The notes beneath the pieces were generated by a model. It saw only the letters and a program-made list of their open reading frames with translations. It was not told the origin of the DNA and did no database searches. Position numbers and translations under genes: made by a program. Source: Plectrocnemia conspersa (taxonomy: Eukaryota; Arthropoda; Insecta; Trichoptera; Polycentropodidae). From it: DNA of 64,000 nucleotides. The number at the start of each line of letters is the position of its first letter. Within the stretch, counting starts at the first letter, position 1. Location: positions 62,001 to 126,000 of the forward strand of contig VTFK01000548.1 of the NCBI GenBank assembly GCA_009617715.1. The letters run 5' to 3'. Shown piece by piece: positions 46,909 to 60,175 of the stretch.

Positions 46909-48670
46909 TTTTTGTGTAGTTACCACACCTGAAGATCGATTGCGGTTCCCAAACTATTACGATTTGTGTCCAATTTAGATCGCAGGCTTAACCTTTAAGT
47001 TCTTTGGTGTTAAGCGATAAAATAAAAGGCACAATCCCACGATACAATTTAGATGAACGTGATGGTGTTAAAAATCACTTTGGCTGTGAGAAATATTCGC
47101 TATAAATTATTTTTTCCATTCTATTGTGGTGTCAGATATGCATCAGTGTCATAAATCGTTTTCATGTATACATTTTTAATAAAATTTAATTGTTTTCATG
47201 ACTGTAGATTTTTTTATTGTTAATTAAAACATATATGAATAGGTTATAAAGCCATAAATTAATGCAACGTTAATGACTAATATAGAATGGCAATTAATTG
47301 TATATGATTAGAAATATAATTGAACGTGGTTTTGTATATAATACATCTATACAAAATTTGCCACAATTTGCCACAAAATATTGCCCAGATAATTAAATTT
47401 TCTAATTTAAAAGTCATACTTAAATATAGAACAAAAAATGTAACTAATAATAGATTTAAACTTTGCATTATAATTTATCATAATAAAGTTAAATTACAAT
47501 TTAAATATTTTTTATAAAACAAATGCATTTAAAAACGGCAATTTTTGCAGATTTTCTAATACGAAATCGAATATACAATTTAAAAAACGAGGTCTTGTTG
47601 AGAAATCTTGTTTTTGTGGTAAAATAAAATTGTTTCTAAATATTTATTTTTTACAGTGTTATTATTTTCTTTATAATTTCAAGTTTAGTGTACCTTTTTA
47701 CCCAATTTATACTCTACAATATAGCGCACAGCTACACAATACTTAAAATATATAATTTTAACAAATAAATTCTATAACTAAATTTAAAACAATCAGAAAG
47801 TATAAAAAAATATAACTTAAAAAATTAAAGGTCCGGGATTCTTACGCTCACTAGCTGCGGTACCTCTTGATAGTGAGAGACCGACAGCTGGTATATTTTA
47901 GTTTTTCATAGTAAATTCGTCGAAAATTTATTTACACAAAATCGACTATATTTTAATCATTACTTCGATTTATTTTGTCTTTGTTTCAGAATAAAACAAT
48001 ATTGTAAAATTGTTATTTTTATCAGTTTTGATATTTATTTTTAATTTATAAATTAAATTTTCCAATTTTATCTTTAAAAGTACATTATGCAACGTATGGT
48101 AGCATAGTGTGCTGCAGAGAAATAATGTAAAAATTTTGGGCCTCCCATTTTTTTTCACTCTAAAAAAATCTAAGCGTCTTAGAGAAAATGTAATAAAATA
48201 ACTGGTTTCCCAATATTAATTTGATTTGTAAAAAAATATTTAGCAAATAATTATTTTAACTTTAATAAATCATATTTTAAATATAGAGCAAAAAATATAA
48301 TTAAAAATTATTGAAGTATAAACTTTGTATCATATTTTAGCATAATAAATGATAAAAAAAAATTAAATGATATTTGGATATTTTTTATATTTAATATTTC
48401 AAGCAAATGCTTATAAAAAACGGTAAAATTTGCGGAATTTTCTAATAAAAATTCGACTAGATTTTGTATTAAAAAAAAATTTGAGCTATCTCGTTTTTGT
48501 GGCAAAATAAAACTCTAAGTTATTGTAGAATAGGTATTTTTAATGCAATTAAGATTTTTAAATTCCAGTTTTTTTTAAATTATCCATGTTTTTTCCAAAA
48601 TTCTCGTGTTTTCATATTTAGATGATGCATAAATACTACTAACGTTACTGATTCGAATATCATAATAAGA
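46909..48670. other. Very AT-rich non-coding stretch
   Basis: Two related segments are visible: a cttaaatatagaacaaaaaa region with tttgcattataat at about 47420-47470, and an aaatatagagcaaaaaatat region with ctttgtatcat at about 48278-48335. Each is followed by an aaaaacggcaa / aaaacggtaaa motif and a cttgtttttgtggtaaaata / tcgtttttgtggcaaaataa motif. This is a direct duplication, about 870 bp apart. No gene is supported. Confidence 0.45.
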
Positions 48671-48725
48671 ATAGTTAATTTCTTTAACGGCTCTTTTTTA
48701 TGGGCCGTTAAAAGAGCCAACCAAT
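48671..48725. repeat. Short inverted repeat (taacggctcttt / aaagagcc)
   Basis: ggctctttt and aaaagagcc face each other around a ttatgggccgtt centre, giving a small hairpin. Significance is unclear. Confidence 0.5.
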
Positions 48726-49161
48726 TAATTTAATATGCACATAAAATAGTCATGTGGATATTAGTGCAGTATTTTCAGTGTCAAAATACTAAAATACCAC
48801 ATGTATACAGACATATTATATTTGACATCATGAACTCGATTTCATCAAGGTACACAAACTTTATAGGGGACACTACAAAACAATGTCCGCCAATTTCATG
48901 ACCATGACATGTACAATGATGCGATGACACAATGACTTGAATAACCACAAAGAAAGCCGCCAACTATACGACACGATTTTCACTATGTTTTGTATTTTTC
49001 GCTACGAGCAGAAATTTTCACGATCGATTTTCACTAAGCCGCAAAAAATGTTTACACGATCGGTCGAATATGTTCACGTGCGTGTTGTGGAAGAGTTCGT
49101 GTCTAAATTTGTATTCGTTAAAAACCGATATCAACATTGCGTACGGTATACCCTCGAAAGA
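48726..49161. other. Non-coding stretch, GC-richer towards 49220
   Basis: A plus-strand frame at 48937-49215 has no recognisable domain and may be compositional. Confidence 0.25.
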
Positions 49162-49183
49162 CCAGCTCCACACGTGGAGCTGG
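49162..49183. repeat. 10 bp near-perfect palindrome with central E-box
   Basis: The arms ccagctccac (49162-49171) and gtggagctgg (49174-49183) flank two bases. A cacgtg E-box spans the middle. Candidate protein-binding site; function unknown. Confidence 0.7.
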
Positions 49184-51814
49184 CCGGGCGAATACTGACT
49201 CCTCGCTGTGGATGAATGAAGGTTGATTTGTCTGTTATCTAATCACGGCGGTGCTCAAACTTTACAACTATTATACAAAAACGATACATAGTCTACTTTG
49301 CATCTTTGCTCTTGAGACATTATATGCTTGAGACGGCAACATAACTGAGCACAATGATAAGGTATATATGAAACAGTGCATTCATGAAAAAACGTGCAAA
49401 TCGATTTCGCAAATATGCTTTACTTCTACAAATATTGATTTAGGCATTTCAAAGATGATTCATGCAACGTCAGTGATCCGTTATGTTGAAGCGTGTAAAT
49501 TGGAATTTGATGAATTCCAAGTTTTGTTGGACGAAAATTCGAAGAAAATGCAAACGGAACAACTAGATGTAATGGACTTACAAGTTATGTGAAAAAGCCT
49601 TCAAGAATATTTATTGCGTTGCCAACAAGTTGATTAATGGAGTATTACTATAAAATTTAAATAAATGACACATTGCTAAGTCTACCCTTTATCTCATATA
49701 AAGTCTAATAATATTGTTTTATATGTTAGTTTTTATTTTTAAAACCATCCATGAACATAAAAACTCTTTATCCCATTTTCTAATTAAAAAATATAAGTTA
49801 GGCAATGTTGAACGGTCGCTCAAATAAAGGGCCACATTTACCAAGCTTTTAATAAAAGGGATGATTGTTGAAGGTGATGTTAGATCATAATGCGATTGGT
49901 TCCCAATTGTTCTCGAAGGACTATTATAGATATGTGACACTCGATATTATCACTAATTATTATCAAGTAATGACGAACACGACACTTACTCCCAGACACA
50001 AACCACCCGACGGATATTAATAATTAATCACCAATTTAATCATCGACGACCACAGCGAAGACTCTCAAACCGGTGAATATTTGACGGACTTTCAAGAGTT
50101 GCGAAGTCGACTCAATCGCCCGATACTGACAACTACATTTTCTGTGAATTACGTGTTTTGTATAATAAACTAAATGTCCGGAAAATACAAACAAATATAT
50201 CGAAAATTTCGTTTACATTCAACCATATGCATTTCTTTAAAAAACGAAAAGATATGACTAAACATTTATGTACGTACATTACGTACGTAGAAAAATTATT
50301 GCGATTATTCTGTTATTAAAAAATATTTATAAACATTGTGCTGAACCATAAGTCTATTATGATTTTTGAAAAAATATTTTTTTTTTGTAACAAAACAATA
50401 ATAAAATATAATATAAAACTAAGATTTATCGCCAAAAATTTAATTTATTTATAGCGGCTCGCGTTTTATGACGGTATTTGTGTTACTGATTTTGTGCTCT
50501 GGAGGCGGTGCTTTTATATCTGTCTTGCGTTTTCGTTTCGATAATTTCCGCCTCTTTTTCAGCGTTTATTAGTGTTAAATAGTAAAACACATTTTGACAT
50601 TTTAACATTAGGATGAAATACATTTTGGCAATGAAGCTTAGCACAAAAATATTATTTTAAAACCCCACGTCATAACGTTTATATTTGTCACATTCAATTT
50701 TGATGTATGGCTGGAATTTATGTATTTTTTTTGTCATAAGGTATTTTCTAGCACGAGTGCCCTTTATAAGTTACGGTCGACATTTAGGACTTCCCTCGGG
50801 CTTTCCAGGACAAGAATATGAAATATGTAATATCTTAATAAAAAAACAAGAACGACCCGCATTTTGAAGAACTGCCGTTTCTGCAGAAACAAAAAAAAAA
50901 ACGGCCACACAAAGTCACACACGTATGACACACTTTGGGTCGTGCGCCCATTATATTCGATTATCAAATTTGAATTCTTTCATATTGCGCGAATTGAGGT
51001 TCCGGGGTCAGTCTGAATTTGAAACAATAAAAAAGCACACGCAGGTATACCAACGTAACGATTAAACGACTCGAGCCCCTTTAAGAGATGACCTATTTAC
51101 GATTTATAAAAAAATCTACATATTTTATTTTCAATGATATTAATAAAATTTCATACAGGAGTATTCCATATATTTATTACAAACATCGAAAGTGATTCAA
51201 ATTTTGAGTAGCATCTAATGATTTTTTCCCTTTTTACCGTTCGATATAATTGATCAATTACGTGTCACAATCCCGGCGTAACTATGCGTCAGATTCGAGC
51301 CGCTACGAATGAGTTACACGGAAATAGAAGCCCTAGAAAATCAATTTTTGTCGGACGATGATTGGGTTACGTAATTACTAACTAAGAAAAAAATCATAAC
51401 CGGTTTGTACGCAGTAGGAGCACTAATTTGAAAATTCGATACAAATAAACAATGTTTGATTAGTGTAATGTACCTACGAAATTTGTGTAAGAACACTATT
51501 TTTGTGTTATGTACGAACATGTTTATTATTTAGTGTTACGCAGGCGTAACTTAAATAATATCACATATCAAAAACAATGGCAGTTTTTGAACAATAAGAA
51601 GTTTGTAACGCGCTACAAGCATTCGTAATTTGATCAGTGTTGCCATTCTGATACGCAATGTTTGCATTAAATGGTATATTTTATTATACGTCTTATTCTG
51701 CATATTTAATATATTTAAAAAATATGTGAAGAAAATATTGGTAAAACACAATTACTCAAGAATGCATTCAAATGATGATGAGTAAAAAGTTGCGAATTGA
51801 GAGTCGATGTCTGT
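49184..51814. other. Gene-free stretch
   Basis: A plus-strand frame at 49368-49592 ends in acidic, glutamine-containing sequence (DEFQVLLDENSKKMQTEQ), which could be a fragment of an unrecognised transposon protein. Nothing else is supported. Confidence 0.3.
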
Positions 51815-52620
51815 GACGTTTTATTGACTTTGAAAAGGCATTCGATATAGTGTGATCTAGATATGGGAGCTACCTATAAGCTAATGAGTATATTAAGCGT
51901 GAATTGAACAAAGGCATGTTTTAATACAATGTTTTAGAATATTGAAGATCTTAAACAAACTCATAGGTCTAAACACAATTTTTAAGTGATTGGAGTATGC
52001 AATTTTTCATATCCATCTTCAATGCATATAGAGTTATATTTTTTAATTTTATTGCATTACTCTTTTGAGCTTTGAGAAATATGGTTATAAAATGATAAAA
52101 AATAGAAATGTTTTTTTTAGAGAGATACTCATAAATGGTCATGCAAAATACCAAGTTTGATATGCCGATGATACGGTCATTCTATCTGACGTAGAAATAA
52201 TAAGTGTAGCAAAGAATTAAAAGGTTAGTAATTTAAGTGCCTTAACTTCTAAAATAATACTGTTCTTGAGCAAGTACAAACTTACCAACAAATGGAGAAC
52301 CACTTGAATATGCTTTTTAATAAAATAGATAGCTTATAAAAACATAACTCAAACATATAACAGATAAAAGTACAGTAGCTAATGTTACAATAAAAGTAGT
52401 GCTAAATAAAATACACAATACAAGTATAAGAGAGGTGCCTATATATGATTTTATTGAAGGGACAAGCTTAAGAGAACTTCGCAAGGCTTACACCAACCAA
52501 AACTTGATAACAAGGAACTAATTCAGTCTTACCAGTTTGCCACTTAAAATTAGCTAGAAAAATGCATTTCATTTAATGAAATACATACTATAAATCTTTA
52601 TGAAATAGAAATATTAAAAA
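51815..52620 (+). pseudogene. Decayed LINE reverse transcriptase
   Basis: Near 51818 the sequence encodes FIDFEKAFD, the conserved motif of non-LTR reverse transcriptases. At 52161 it encodes YADDTVILSD, the catalytic YADD motif, about 340 bases further on. That spacing is roughly what the finger-palm domain needs. Between and after these are stops and frameshifts in all frames. The DFEKAFD...YADD(T)V(I/L) style fits RTE/CR1/Jockey-type LINEs. The copy is dead and its ends are indistinct. Confidence 0.7.
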
Positions 52621-52689
52621 AATGACCACTGACTGGTTTTAAACCAGAAATTCTCTGATTATCCTTTAAATAAAATTTAAAAAAAAATA

Positions 52690-52835
52690 GTATTAAATCT
52701 AACGCAAAAATATTTTTTAATTATGTCATTTCAGTGAAATCATATCGGAATACATTAACTAGTTGAAATATAATTTATCTGGCAGGTGCAAATAAAATGA
52801 TATAATTTTAACTTTTCCGTACGTAGTAATGATTT
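52690..52835 (+). repeat. Composite repeat R2, terminal fragment
   Basis: The segment around 52728-52830 (tttcagtgaaatcatatcgg, tctggcaggtgcaaata, ttaacttttccgtacgtag) matches 14525-14645 in the same orientation. The fold-back part is absent. Confidence 0.6.
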
Positions 52836-54229
52836 TCTAATGACTATTTATAAAAATATATAAAATTTTCTTGATTTACCTTTCAAGAATTTCATTAAAT
52901 TTCAGTGCTTTTTAATATTTTTGCTTTGACAAAAAAGGTGTTGGCTCTAGGGGAATTTGGTGGGCGATACAGGAGCAATGGAGGGCGATGGAGAAGCGGG
53001 CAAAAAGTTGTGCGAAAACGTTTTATGCATTTAATATTTATAATATAGTAAATATTTTTTGCATAAAATATAATGCATTTTAGGATTTTTAAAAAATGGC
53101 CGCCGTAAGTATTTTTAAAGGTACTTTTTGTAAGAAATATTTAATATAAATAGCATTTTTTATTTTATAATTACCACTGTATAAATATTCAAAAATAATT
53201 ATTTAAATAGTATTTTTTTTATATTATTCAATAATATTGGTGAAAATCTATATATAAATAAATAAATTTTAATTAAAATTTTAGTATTTTTTTTAAACAT
53301 GATATTTGAAGTTCTTTAATTCCATAAGCTACATATGTAAATATTTTAGTAAAATTTAAAAAATATGTGGGCATTGCTACTTCTACATTTTATTATTACA
53401 TGAAATAGAGATAATTTTTCAAAGGTGGTAGATGAAAAATTTAATCGTTAAAAAGTGATAAAGCGATAAGTCAATTAGATTTGAGAATCTATGCTCTATG
53501 ACCTGCAACAAAATCATTTCCTAAGAATTATTGGCTACATTATAGTACACTTTGAATTCAACAATTTTGCAAAAATACATTATTGAAAAAGCAATATTGT
53601 AACTGAAACTTATATTATAATATGATTTAAAACAACCTAATAATTTTGGACTATATATAAAATTCCAACATAATTGATTGTTCTTTAGTCAAATTAATAT
53701 TAAGAAAAACTTCCTAAACAGGTTGTTTCGTAATTTATCAAAGGAACATTAATTTATAAAGACACTGGTTGACGTTCATTGCGTAATTGACAATAAACCC
53801 ACATAATTCCTTCCATAATATTTTTTATTATTTAATAAAATATTAAATGTTAATATTTTATTAATAATTAAACGAACAAAACAAATTATTATATTTATAT
53901 TTAATTCGAAGTTAACATCGATTATTTAACTCAAAAGTGCATTATAAATTGTCCGTACAATATTACACCCATATACGCTCAATATATTTGAAATAAATTC
54001 AATTCATTTATTCATATATTTAAATCATGTTTTGTTGCTATTTGCTGATTAAGCACCGATTGCAATGATTGTTTATAAATGAGTCATTGTATTGTATATA
54101 ATTTATTGAGAAAATGACTAATGTAATAAAATAGGGATGGGGAGTGGTTATCATACTTTATTGACGTTTTTATCTCTGAACCGTTTAATCGCGTTCATTA
54201 CTATACAAAACATATTTTTGCCAGTGTCA
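52836..54229. other. Very AT-rich non-coding stretch
   Basis: No recognisable gene, repeat end or RNA. Confidence 0.3.
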
Positions 54230-54800
54230 CGTACTGAAGCATGACGAGATGGGGAGGCAATTTGCGACACGTACACATTTCGCGATGTCGTGCCTTTTTC
54301 GTATTAAAATTGATACAACTCACCGATAGACATCTTGCCGTATTCCCTCGCGCCGCGTCCACAGAACACCACACTGGCTATATCATAAATGCAGAGGGGC
54401 GACACCGTCGATTGGAAACATTCAATTTTGTCGGCTCACACGAACAAAACATTCAAAAAACTCTGTGCACACAGAGACACGACACACTGATCTCACTGGC
54501 GACGATCGGGATGATGATGGGCCTTATCAGCGAGCGGGGCGTGCGTCTAGCTCGGTCCGCCGGTTTGTTATGAGCTCATTATGACAGCGTATCGCCGGTT
54601 GTGTGTGCGTATGTTTATTTTCGGGCTTTAAAGTGTAGATACGAAAAGCACTTGGCCTAGTGCGGTCCGGGACGTATGCAGTCTGCGCGGAGCCATTCCT
54701 CCCCGAGAGATTGGGGGTGGATCGATATTGGGCGTTCACCCCGGCCCAACTTTGTACGGCCGTGCACACGAACCCTCGCCTATCGTTTCCATACTACACC
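54230..54800. promoter_or_regulatory. GC-rich, CpG-containing island; candidate regulatory region
   Basis: A sharp rise in G, C and CpG dinucleotides stands out against AT-rich flanks. Frames of about 80-110 codons overlap on both strands, as expected from composition alone, and none resembles a known protein. It could be the promoter or 5' exon of an unseen gene, or an upstream promoter of the septin gene on the minus strand. Confidence 0.3.
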
Positions 54801-55744
54801 CCACCCTTAATTTTCTTCATTTTAAAGGGAACAGCCATAATAAAACCACTAGTTGGCATACGCCTTTTTACTATTCTCCATAAATTATTTACTTAAAATG
54901 TAGTAAAATAAGGGTAGCTGTTTCCCCTTCCTATTACTTTATTGAAATATGAATTTACAATAATAAATCAACTATTTTTTGTAAAAAAATTGTTTATTTA
55001 TAGAAAAAAAGATAACGAATTTTCGAGGCTCAGCTGCAACAAAAAATGCATATAAAAACACATAATACTAAAATATTTGAAAAAAACTTTCGTTCCAATG
55101 TAGACGTTAAGACCAATACGTTACAATGAGGTAAACACAATTAATAAGACTTATATATCTCGATTTCATTTTAATTCTTCATCCGTGAAATAATGAAAAT
55201 CTATAAAAAACAAATTCTGTTAAGATTGATAAATTATATATTCATTACTAATTCTGATCTCTCAGAAATAATATTTTTTTTAAAAAGAGCACCAAGGTTT
55301 ATATGGGTCTCGGTCCAATATCTATAAATGTTTTCTAAAAAAATTTAAAATCAAAATTTTCATAAGGCTGTTTTTTTAAAAAAAATTAAATTTATACGAA
55401 TATTTTTAAATATTTTACAATGCCTTCATGTTTATACCTCTGCATAAGAGAGGATGGATCCGTGTCAGTTATTTCAAAATATGCATGATTTCTTGGAATC
55501 TTTTAATAGAGGTCGCAAGTATTTAAATGCCAAAAAATTGTTCACGATTTTCTCAATTACTCTAATTGCCCTCATCTTTGCTTTGGTAATCTAATAACAA
55601 CATTATTACTCAGATTAGAATAAACCGTTTCACGTAATATAAAAATATGGGAGTTTCAAGTTCATCAACAGTCCGTTCCTTGTTTTGTATTTTTTTTGTA
55701 AAATTATGAATTTTTTTTTTCGAAACTTTTTGGGTACTCATTTG
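54801..55744. other. AT-rich non-coding stretch
   Basis: Nothing supported. Confidence 0.25.
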
Positions 55745-55855
55745 TATAAACTAGATTTTATTTTGTTCCTATAATAAATAGAAGCTCACACAAAAAAAAA
55801 AAAATCAATTTTCACCGCCTAATTTCGCTTGGCACTAAAAGGGTTAAAATCATAA
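55745..55855 (+). repeat. Repeat R5, copy 2
   Basis: The block attttattttgttcctataa, taaatagaagctcacac, a long A run, cctaatttcgcttggcacta and aaagggttaaaa follows 8130-8300 in order. It lacks about 60 bases of the AT-rich middle. Confidence 0.6.
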
Positions 55856-56514
55856 TGTATACAGCAATTTATTTTTTGTCATTACTAAAACATGTATCAA
55901 ATATGACTATAACATTTTGTGTCTATTAATTAAAAATTATGCAGTAATCAGCAATATTATTGTTATCAAAATAATTAATTCAAAAATATTAAATGAATTT
56001 GGTTGTGCAATACCATCTTAATGTTATAAACTTTAAAATTGAATTTGGCCCAAATCGCGACTACGTAGACCTCTGTCGGCTCTCGAGCGAAACTCTTAAT
56101 CGACTTACTGAATAAAATGGCGAAATATTTATTTTAAATTATTTATAAAATTAATTTAAAAAATATTAAAATTATAAATAGTGCATTTGACGCATACGGG
56201 ATGTTGCTCGGGGGTGAACCGAATTTATCATCCCCCAGTATTTTGTGAAGAAAACACGCACACCCTCGGGTTACTAACGCATATACACACACTCATAACC
56301 TATGTATGTATTTATAAATATACTTTCCCCAAACCGTGTATGTGTGTGAATGTCAATTTAGATACAGTGGGGTTGGGTCTGTTTTGTAGTTTTGTTTAGG
56401 GAATGAATGCTTTAATGATTAACTGATAATAAAATGTTAATGTATCGTATATTTATTACGTTGTCTGTTAAATATTAATTGCGTTTATTTGCAGTGTCCG
56501 GAATTAATAATAGT
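55856..56514. other. Gene-free stretch
   Basis: A plus-strand frame at 56181-56399 is rich in His, Cys and Thr because of repeated cacac/tgtgtg motifs, and no domain is recognisable. Confidence 0.25.
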
Positions 56515-56605
56515 CGTTTGAGCTAAATGGTTAAATCAATGTTAATGTGGGCATTGGGTCGCGGGTTCAACCACCGCTGTGAAACTAACCATAATTATTA
56601 ACCGC
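56515..56605 (+). repeat. tRNA-derived SINE head, copy A
   Basis: An A-box-like gagctaaatggttaaa (about 56519) and a B box gcgggttcaacc (about 56562) are spaced about as in a tRNA. A full cloverleaf is not formed. A ctgtgaaactaacc part follows. This layout is typical of a tRNA-derived SINE. Confidence 0.5.
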
Positions 56606-56867
56606 GCGGTTAAATTCAATTTGGTATTTTTTTAGAAGTGTACATTATTATGTATATATTTAAAAAATCTAGAGTATATTAATAAGGTATTGCTTTATAA
56701 ACCAAAGATATTGGTTTCAATTTACAGCACAAAAAATCAGATTTTATCTGAACGCTATGAGTGAAATGATAACTAATTTATCAATGGTTTTAAAGTAGAT
56801 TTTTAATAGTTTTTTAATAGTAAGATATTTAATTAATTTTAGATATAAGCTAATTATTATAAATCCA

Positions 56868-56995
56868 GCATGATAGAGCAGTGGTATACGTATGTTAATA
56901 ATACCTGAAAGACCTGGGCTCGAATCGCTCTTCAATTTCTATCGTTACTGGGAAATCGGAATTATTAGTGATTATTATATAATTATAATTCCGAT
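56868..56995 (+). repeat. tRNA-derived SINE head with 3' hairpin, copy B
   Basis: An A-box-like gatagagcagtggtata (about 56872) and a B box tgggctcgaatcg (about 56915) have tRNA-like spacing. A 10 bp inverted repeat follows (atcggaatta at 56955-56964 and taattccgat at 56986-56995). Acceptor-stem pairing is poor, so this is a SINE rather than a tRNA gene. Confidence 0.5.
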
Positions 56996-59900
56996 CGATC
57001 ATCTTAGGTTAAATTTCATTAGATTTTCATAGTTCCGCGGGTAAATATCGTGATGAGTAAATAAAATAAAATCGAGCTTATTCGTGTTTTACACTATATT
57101 CGTGTTTTACGTTATTTACACTATAAATGTAAGACTTTATTCTATAAAAATAGACTGCACGTGCAGCATACGGTCCAAGAACGTTATTTCAATTTTTTCA
57201 GGGAGGGGGAGGGGGAGCAAAATTTGATTAGTCCAGTCCTTTTTTTAAATATTTCGATGTCATTAAGAATCTAAATCACTCTGTAGAGAGAAGAAATTTA
57301 TAACAGATTTTAAATAATCTGCATACAGAAGAAAACTTTTAACTTCTGTATTTGTCATTAATAAATAACGCGAAGAGCAGAAGGTATTTGCAAATGTAGA
57401 TTCATAGCTATTTAATAAATTAATCTACTTTCAGATATAAGAAGAGCGCAATTTATGACCTTGATAAATACATAGATCGTTAGGCGATTCTTCAGAAAAA
57501 GTACACAAATATAACATTACACACGAGAAATATCAATGGAATAAATAAAAAAAATATTTATTTAAAAAAAATTAAAAATTTGGTTCACGCTCAAGGATAG
57601 TAGAATTTTTATCAAGGCTCTTAGAATATAATTAAGTAAAATTCGCAAGTGGTACAATTTATAATAATACATCTTTATATCTGGGAGTAAATAGCTATAT
57701 GTTCTTCAGTGTAATTAATAATTATATCGTAAGAAAGAGGGTGAGGTGTCTGAAGGGTCCAGTTACGTAAATTAATTTTAGGGTCCTGAAGTGTAACTGA
57801 GAAAAGCTATTTATAATACATTTTAAAGATATAGGTAATGATGATTGTATATGCAAATTAAAATAAATAATAAGTGCAAAGTTTTTTTATTACCAAAACA
57901 AAAAGTATTTCTACTAATCAATTCATGTTACGACACATTTAATGTAACATGGCGACCAGTTCAACTTTATTGTCAATTTAATGAAATGTTAGATAATATT
58001 TTATTCATGAACTTTATCTAGCAATTTATACCCACTGATTTATATTTTGTATTTCCAAGGACATTCGTGGATTTTTTAGCATTTAAATGGCATTTTTGGC
58101 AATATCAGTTTAATTCTTCTTCTTGAATCACAATCATGAGTTATGAAGTTAATTCATTTTTATATTTTTAAAATCTTGTAAAATATACGCAGTAATTGTT
58201 TCTGTAATAAAAAAATATTATTTATTATTTTAAAAGTCAATATCATGATTATTTTAGTTACTATTCAAAGTCACGAAGTACATTGTTGTGAAGAAAAATA
58301 GTTCGTGCTTTTCCTTTACACTTTCGCGATCGTGTTTCGTGAATCTTCAAAATTATTATACTTTGTGATTTTTTGGATTTAACAATTTCACGGTTTATTA
58401 TGAAGAAGTTTCTCCATTGGAAACTCGACTCAAATCATCAAAATATATATTAAAGTTTCTTTTCAAGAACATACATGTATTATAATTAAAAAAAAATGTT
58501 TTTTTATACCATAAAAGTCATAACAGGAAAAATCTATAGATAACGAAAAACCCTGTTTTATTACTACAAAAACAAGATTTAGACGGATATATAAGATTCA
58601 CGGAGCAATAATTTGGGATTTCCGCAAATTTGCACGTCCGCCCAAAAGCACATCGACCGTAAACTTCAGAAAGAATACAACAAAAGAAAGTTTCCACTCG
58701 AGTCGTCTTCTTTGGTTTTTTTTTTTTTTTTGACCCAGCGGGTCACGCTGGTTGGACATTGCGGCTTTTGACACGACTATCACGCGTCAGGTCAACCGCT
58801 ATAATCCGCCGGAAATCGCGTTCGAGCTCTCAAATCCACTTTAGGTACCATGGAATAGATATTTTAAAGTGGAAAAATTGTTAAGGTCATAAACAACGAG
58901 GTTTTGCAAAATTTTCATGGTCGCAAATACCATTATATTATTTTAGGAGAGTAAACCATTGTATTGGTTATTTCGGTCAGCGACGGTCATTTCTAATTCG
59001 CTAATGGGACATTGTGGTTATTATGCACCGGGATTTAGGTCTGTAACTCGAGTTGACAGGACGTTGATAATCTGTTCGTCCATAATTTAACTTTTGACCT
59101 CAAATAGGAAGAACCGACTCATACGCCGCGTATGGATGAATGATCAACGATTTCATCGAAATCGTTATGAATGACTTACTATTCCACGGAAAACCATAAG
59201 GAATAGAATGACAAGACCCATTCATTGATATAATACTAATCTCTTACTGTCTATTATGATAACTGAAACAATAAGTAATTAAATATAATTGAAAATTGTT
59301 TTTTGGTGACTGATCTATTCTCATAAAAATATGAATTTTACATCTAAATGAGGCTTCTTTTCAATGCTTTTGTGATTATATAAAGAAAAACATATGTAGA
59401 TACTTATGTGATATATTGTTAATATCAGTATATATAAAATAACTTACGATATACCTTCGCTTGACATAATGAGATATATAAGGTATCGGTAAAACAAAAA
59501 TAAAGATGAAATAAAACAGATAAAAATCCAATATCCATAACAAAGAGAAGAGTATGAAAAATATATTTTGAACTTTTTAGTATTTTATTACAACGCCTTA
59601 AAACTGATTGACTGATGATGCATAAAATGTATGGCTACTTTATCTCTTTTGATAGAAAAAAACTGAAAATGACAAAAACAAAATTTTACAGGCAACACAA
59701 ATATCTTTACAGTTACCACAATATTTTAAGAACTTTAAAGACAATTTGACACATGTCTTCTAGATTGCTATAGATTACTACTGATACTAAATATCGATGG
59801 CTTAAAGTGTAAAATTGCTAACTCCATATTTGACAACTTAAAAATAGTAAAATAAAACAATGTCTCAATTTTCTTGCTATAAAATTTTGGTGTTTAATTG

Positions 59901-60175
59901 GAAATTTCGGAGATAGCAATTTTTTGAGCATTTGTATTTCGATTGCATCGTTTCTTGAACACACCCACGAAATATGTTTAAAAGTGAGCCCACTATCGGC
60001 GATTGTTAACATGGGGTAAAATAACAATAGTCCTTTTTGCGTATATAGCGTATCCTTTTCACAAAAAAAAGGTAGGTTTTATGGTACTTATAGGTGGTTA
60101 CTAGTGAGGGATAATGTGCTAATAGTTATATTAAAAATTATTAATACAGTTGCTTAGTCCTGAGCTTTTTATTAT
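56996..60175. other. Gene-free AT-rich stretch
   Basis: A GC-richer patch lies at about 58600-58830. A poly-T run of about 16 at 58718 may mark the tail of a retroelement on the minus strand. No gene, RNA or full repeat is supported. Confidence 0.3.

Noticed and set aside
54241..54573. 110-codon plus-strand frame as a gene
   Set aside because: No recognised domain, no splice support, and equally long frames on the other strand explained by GC content.
56515..56995. Functional tRNA genes at the two A-box/B-box pairs
   Set aside because: Acceptor and anticodon stems do not pair, and both have SINE-like 3' extensions.
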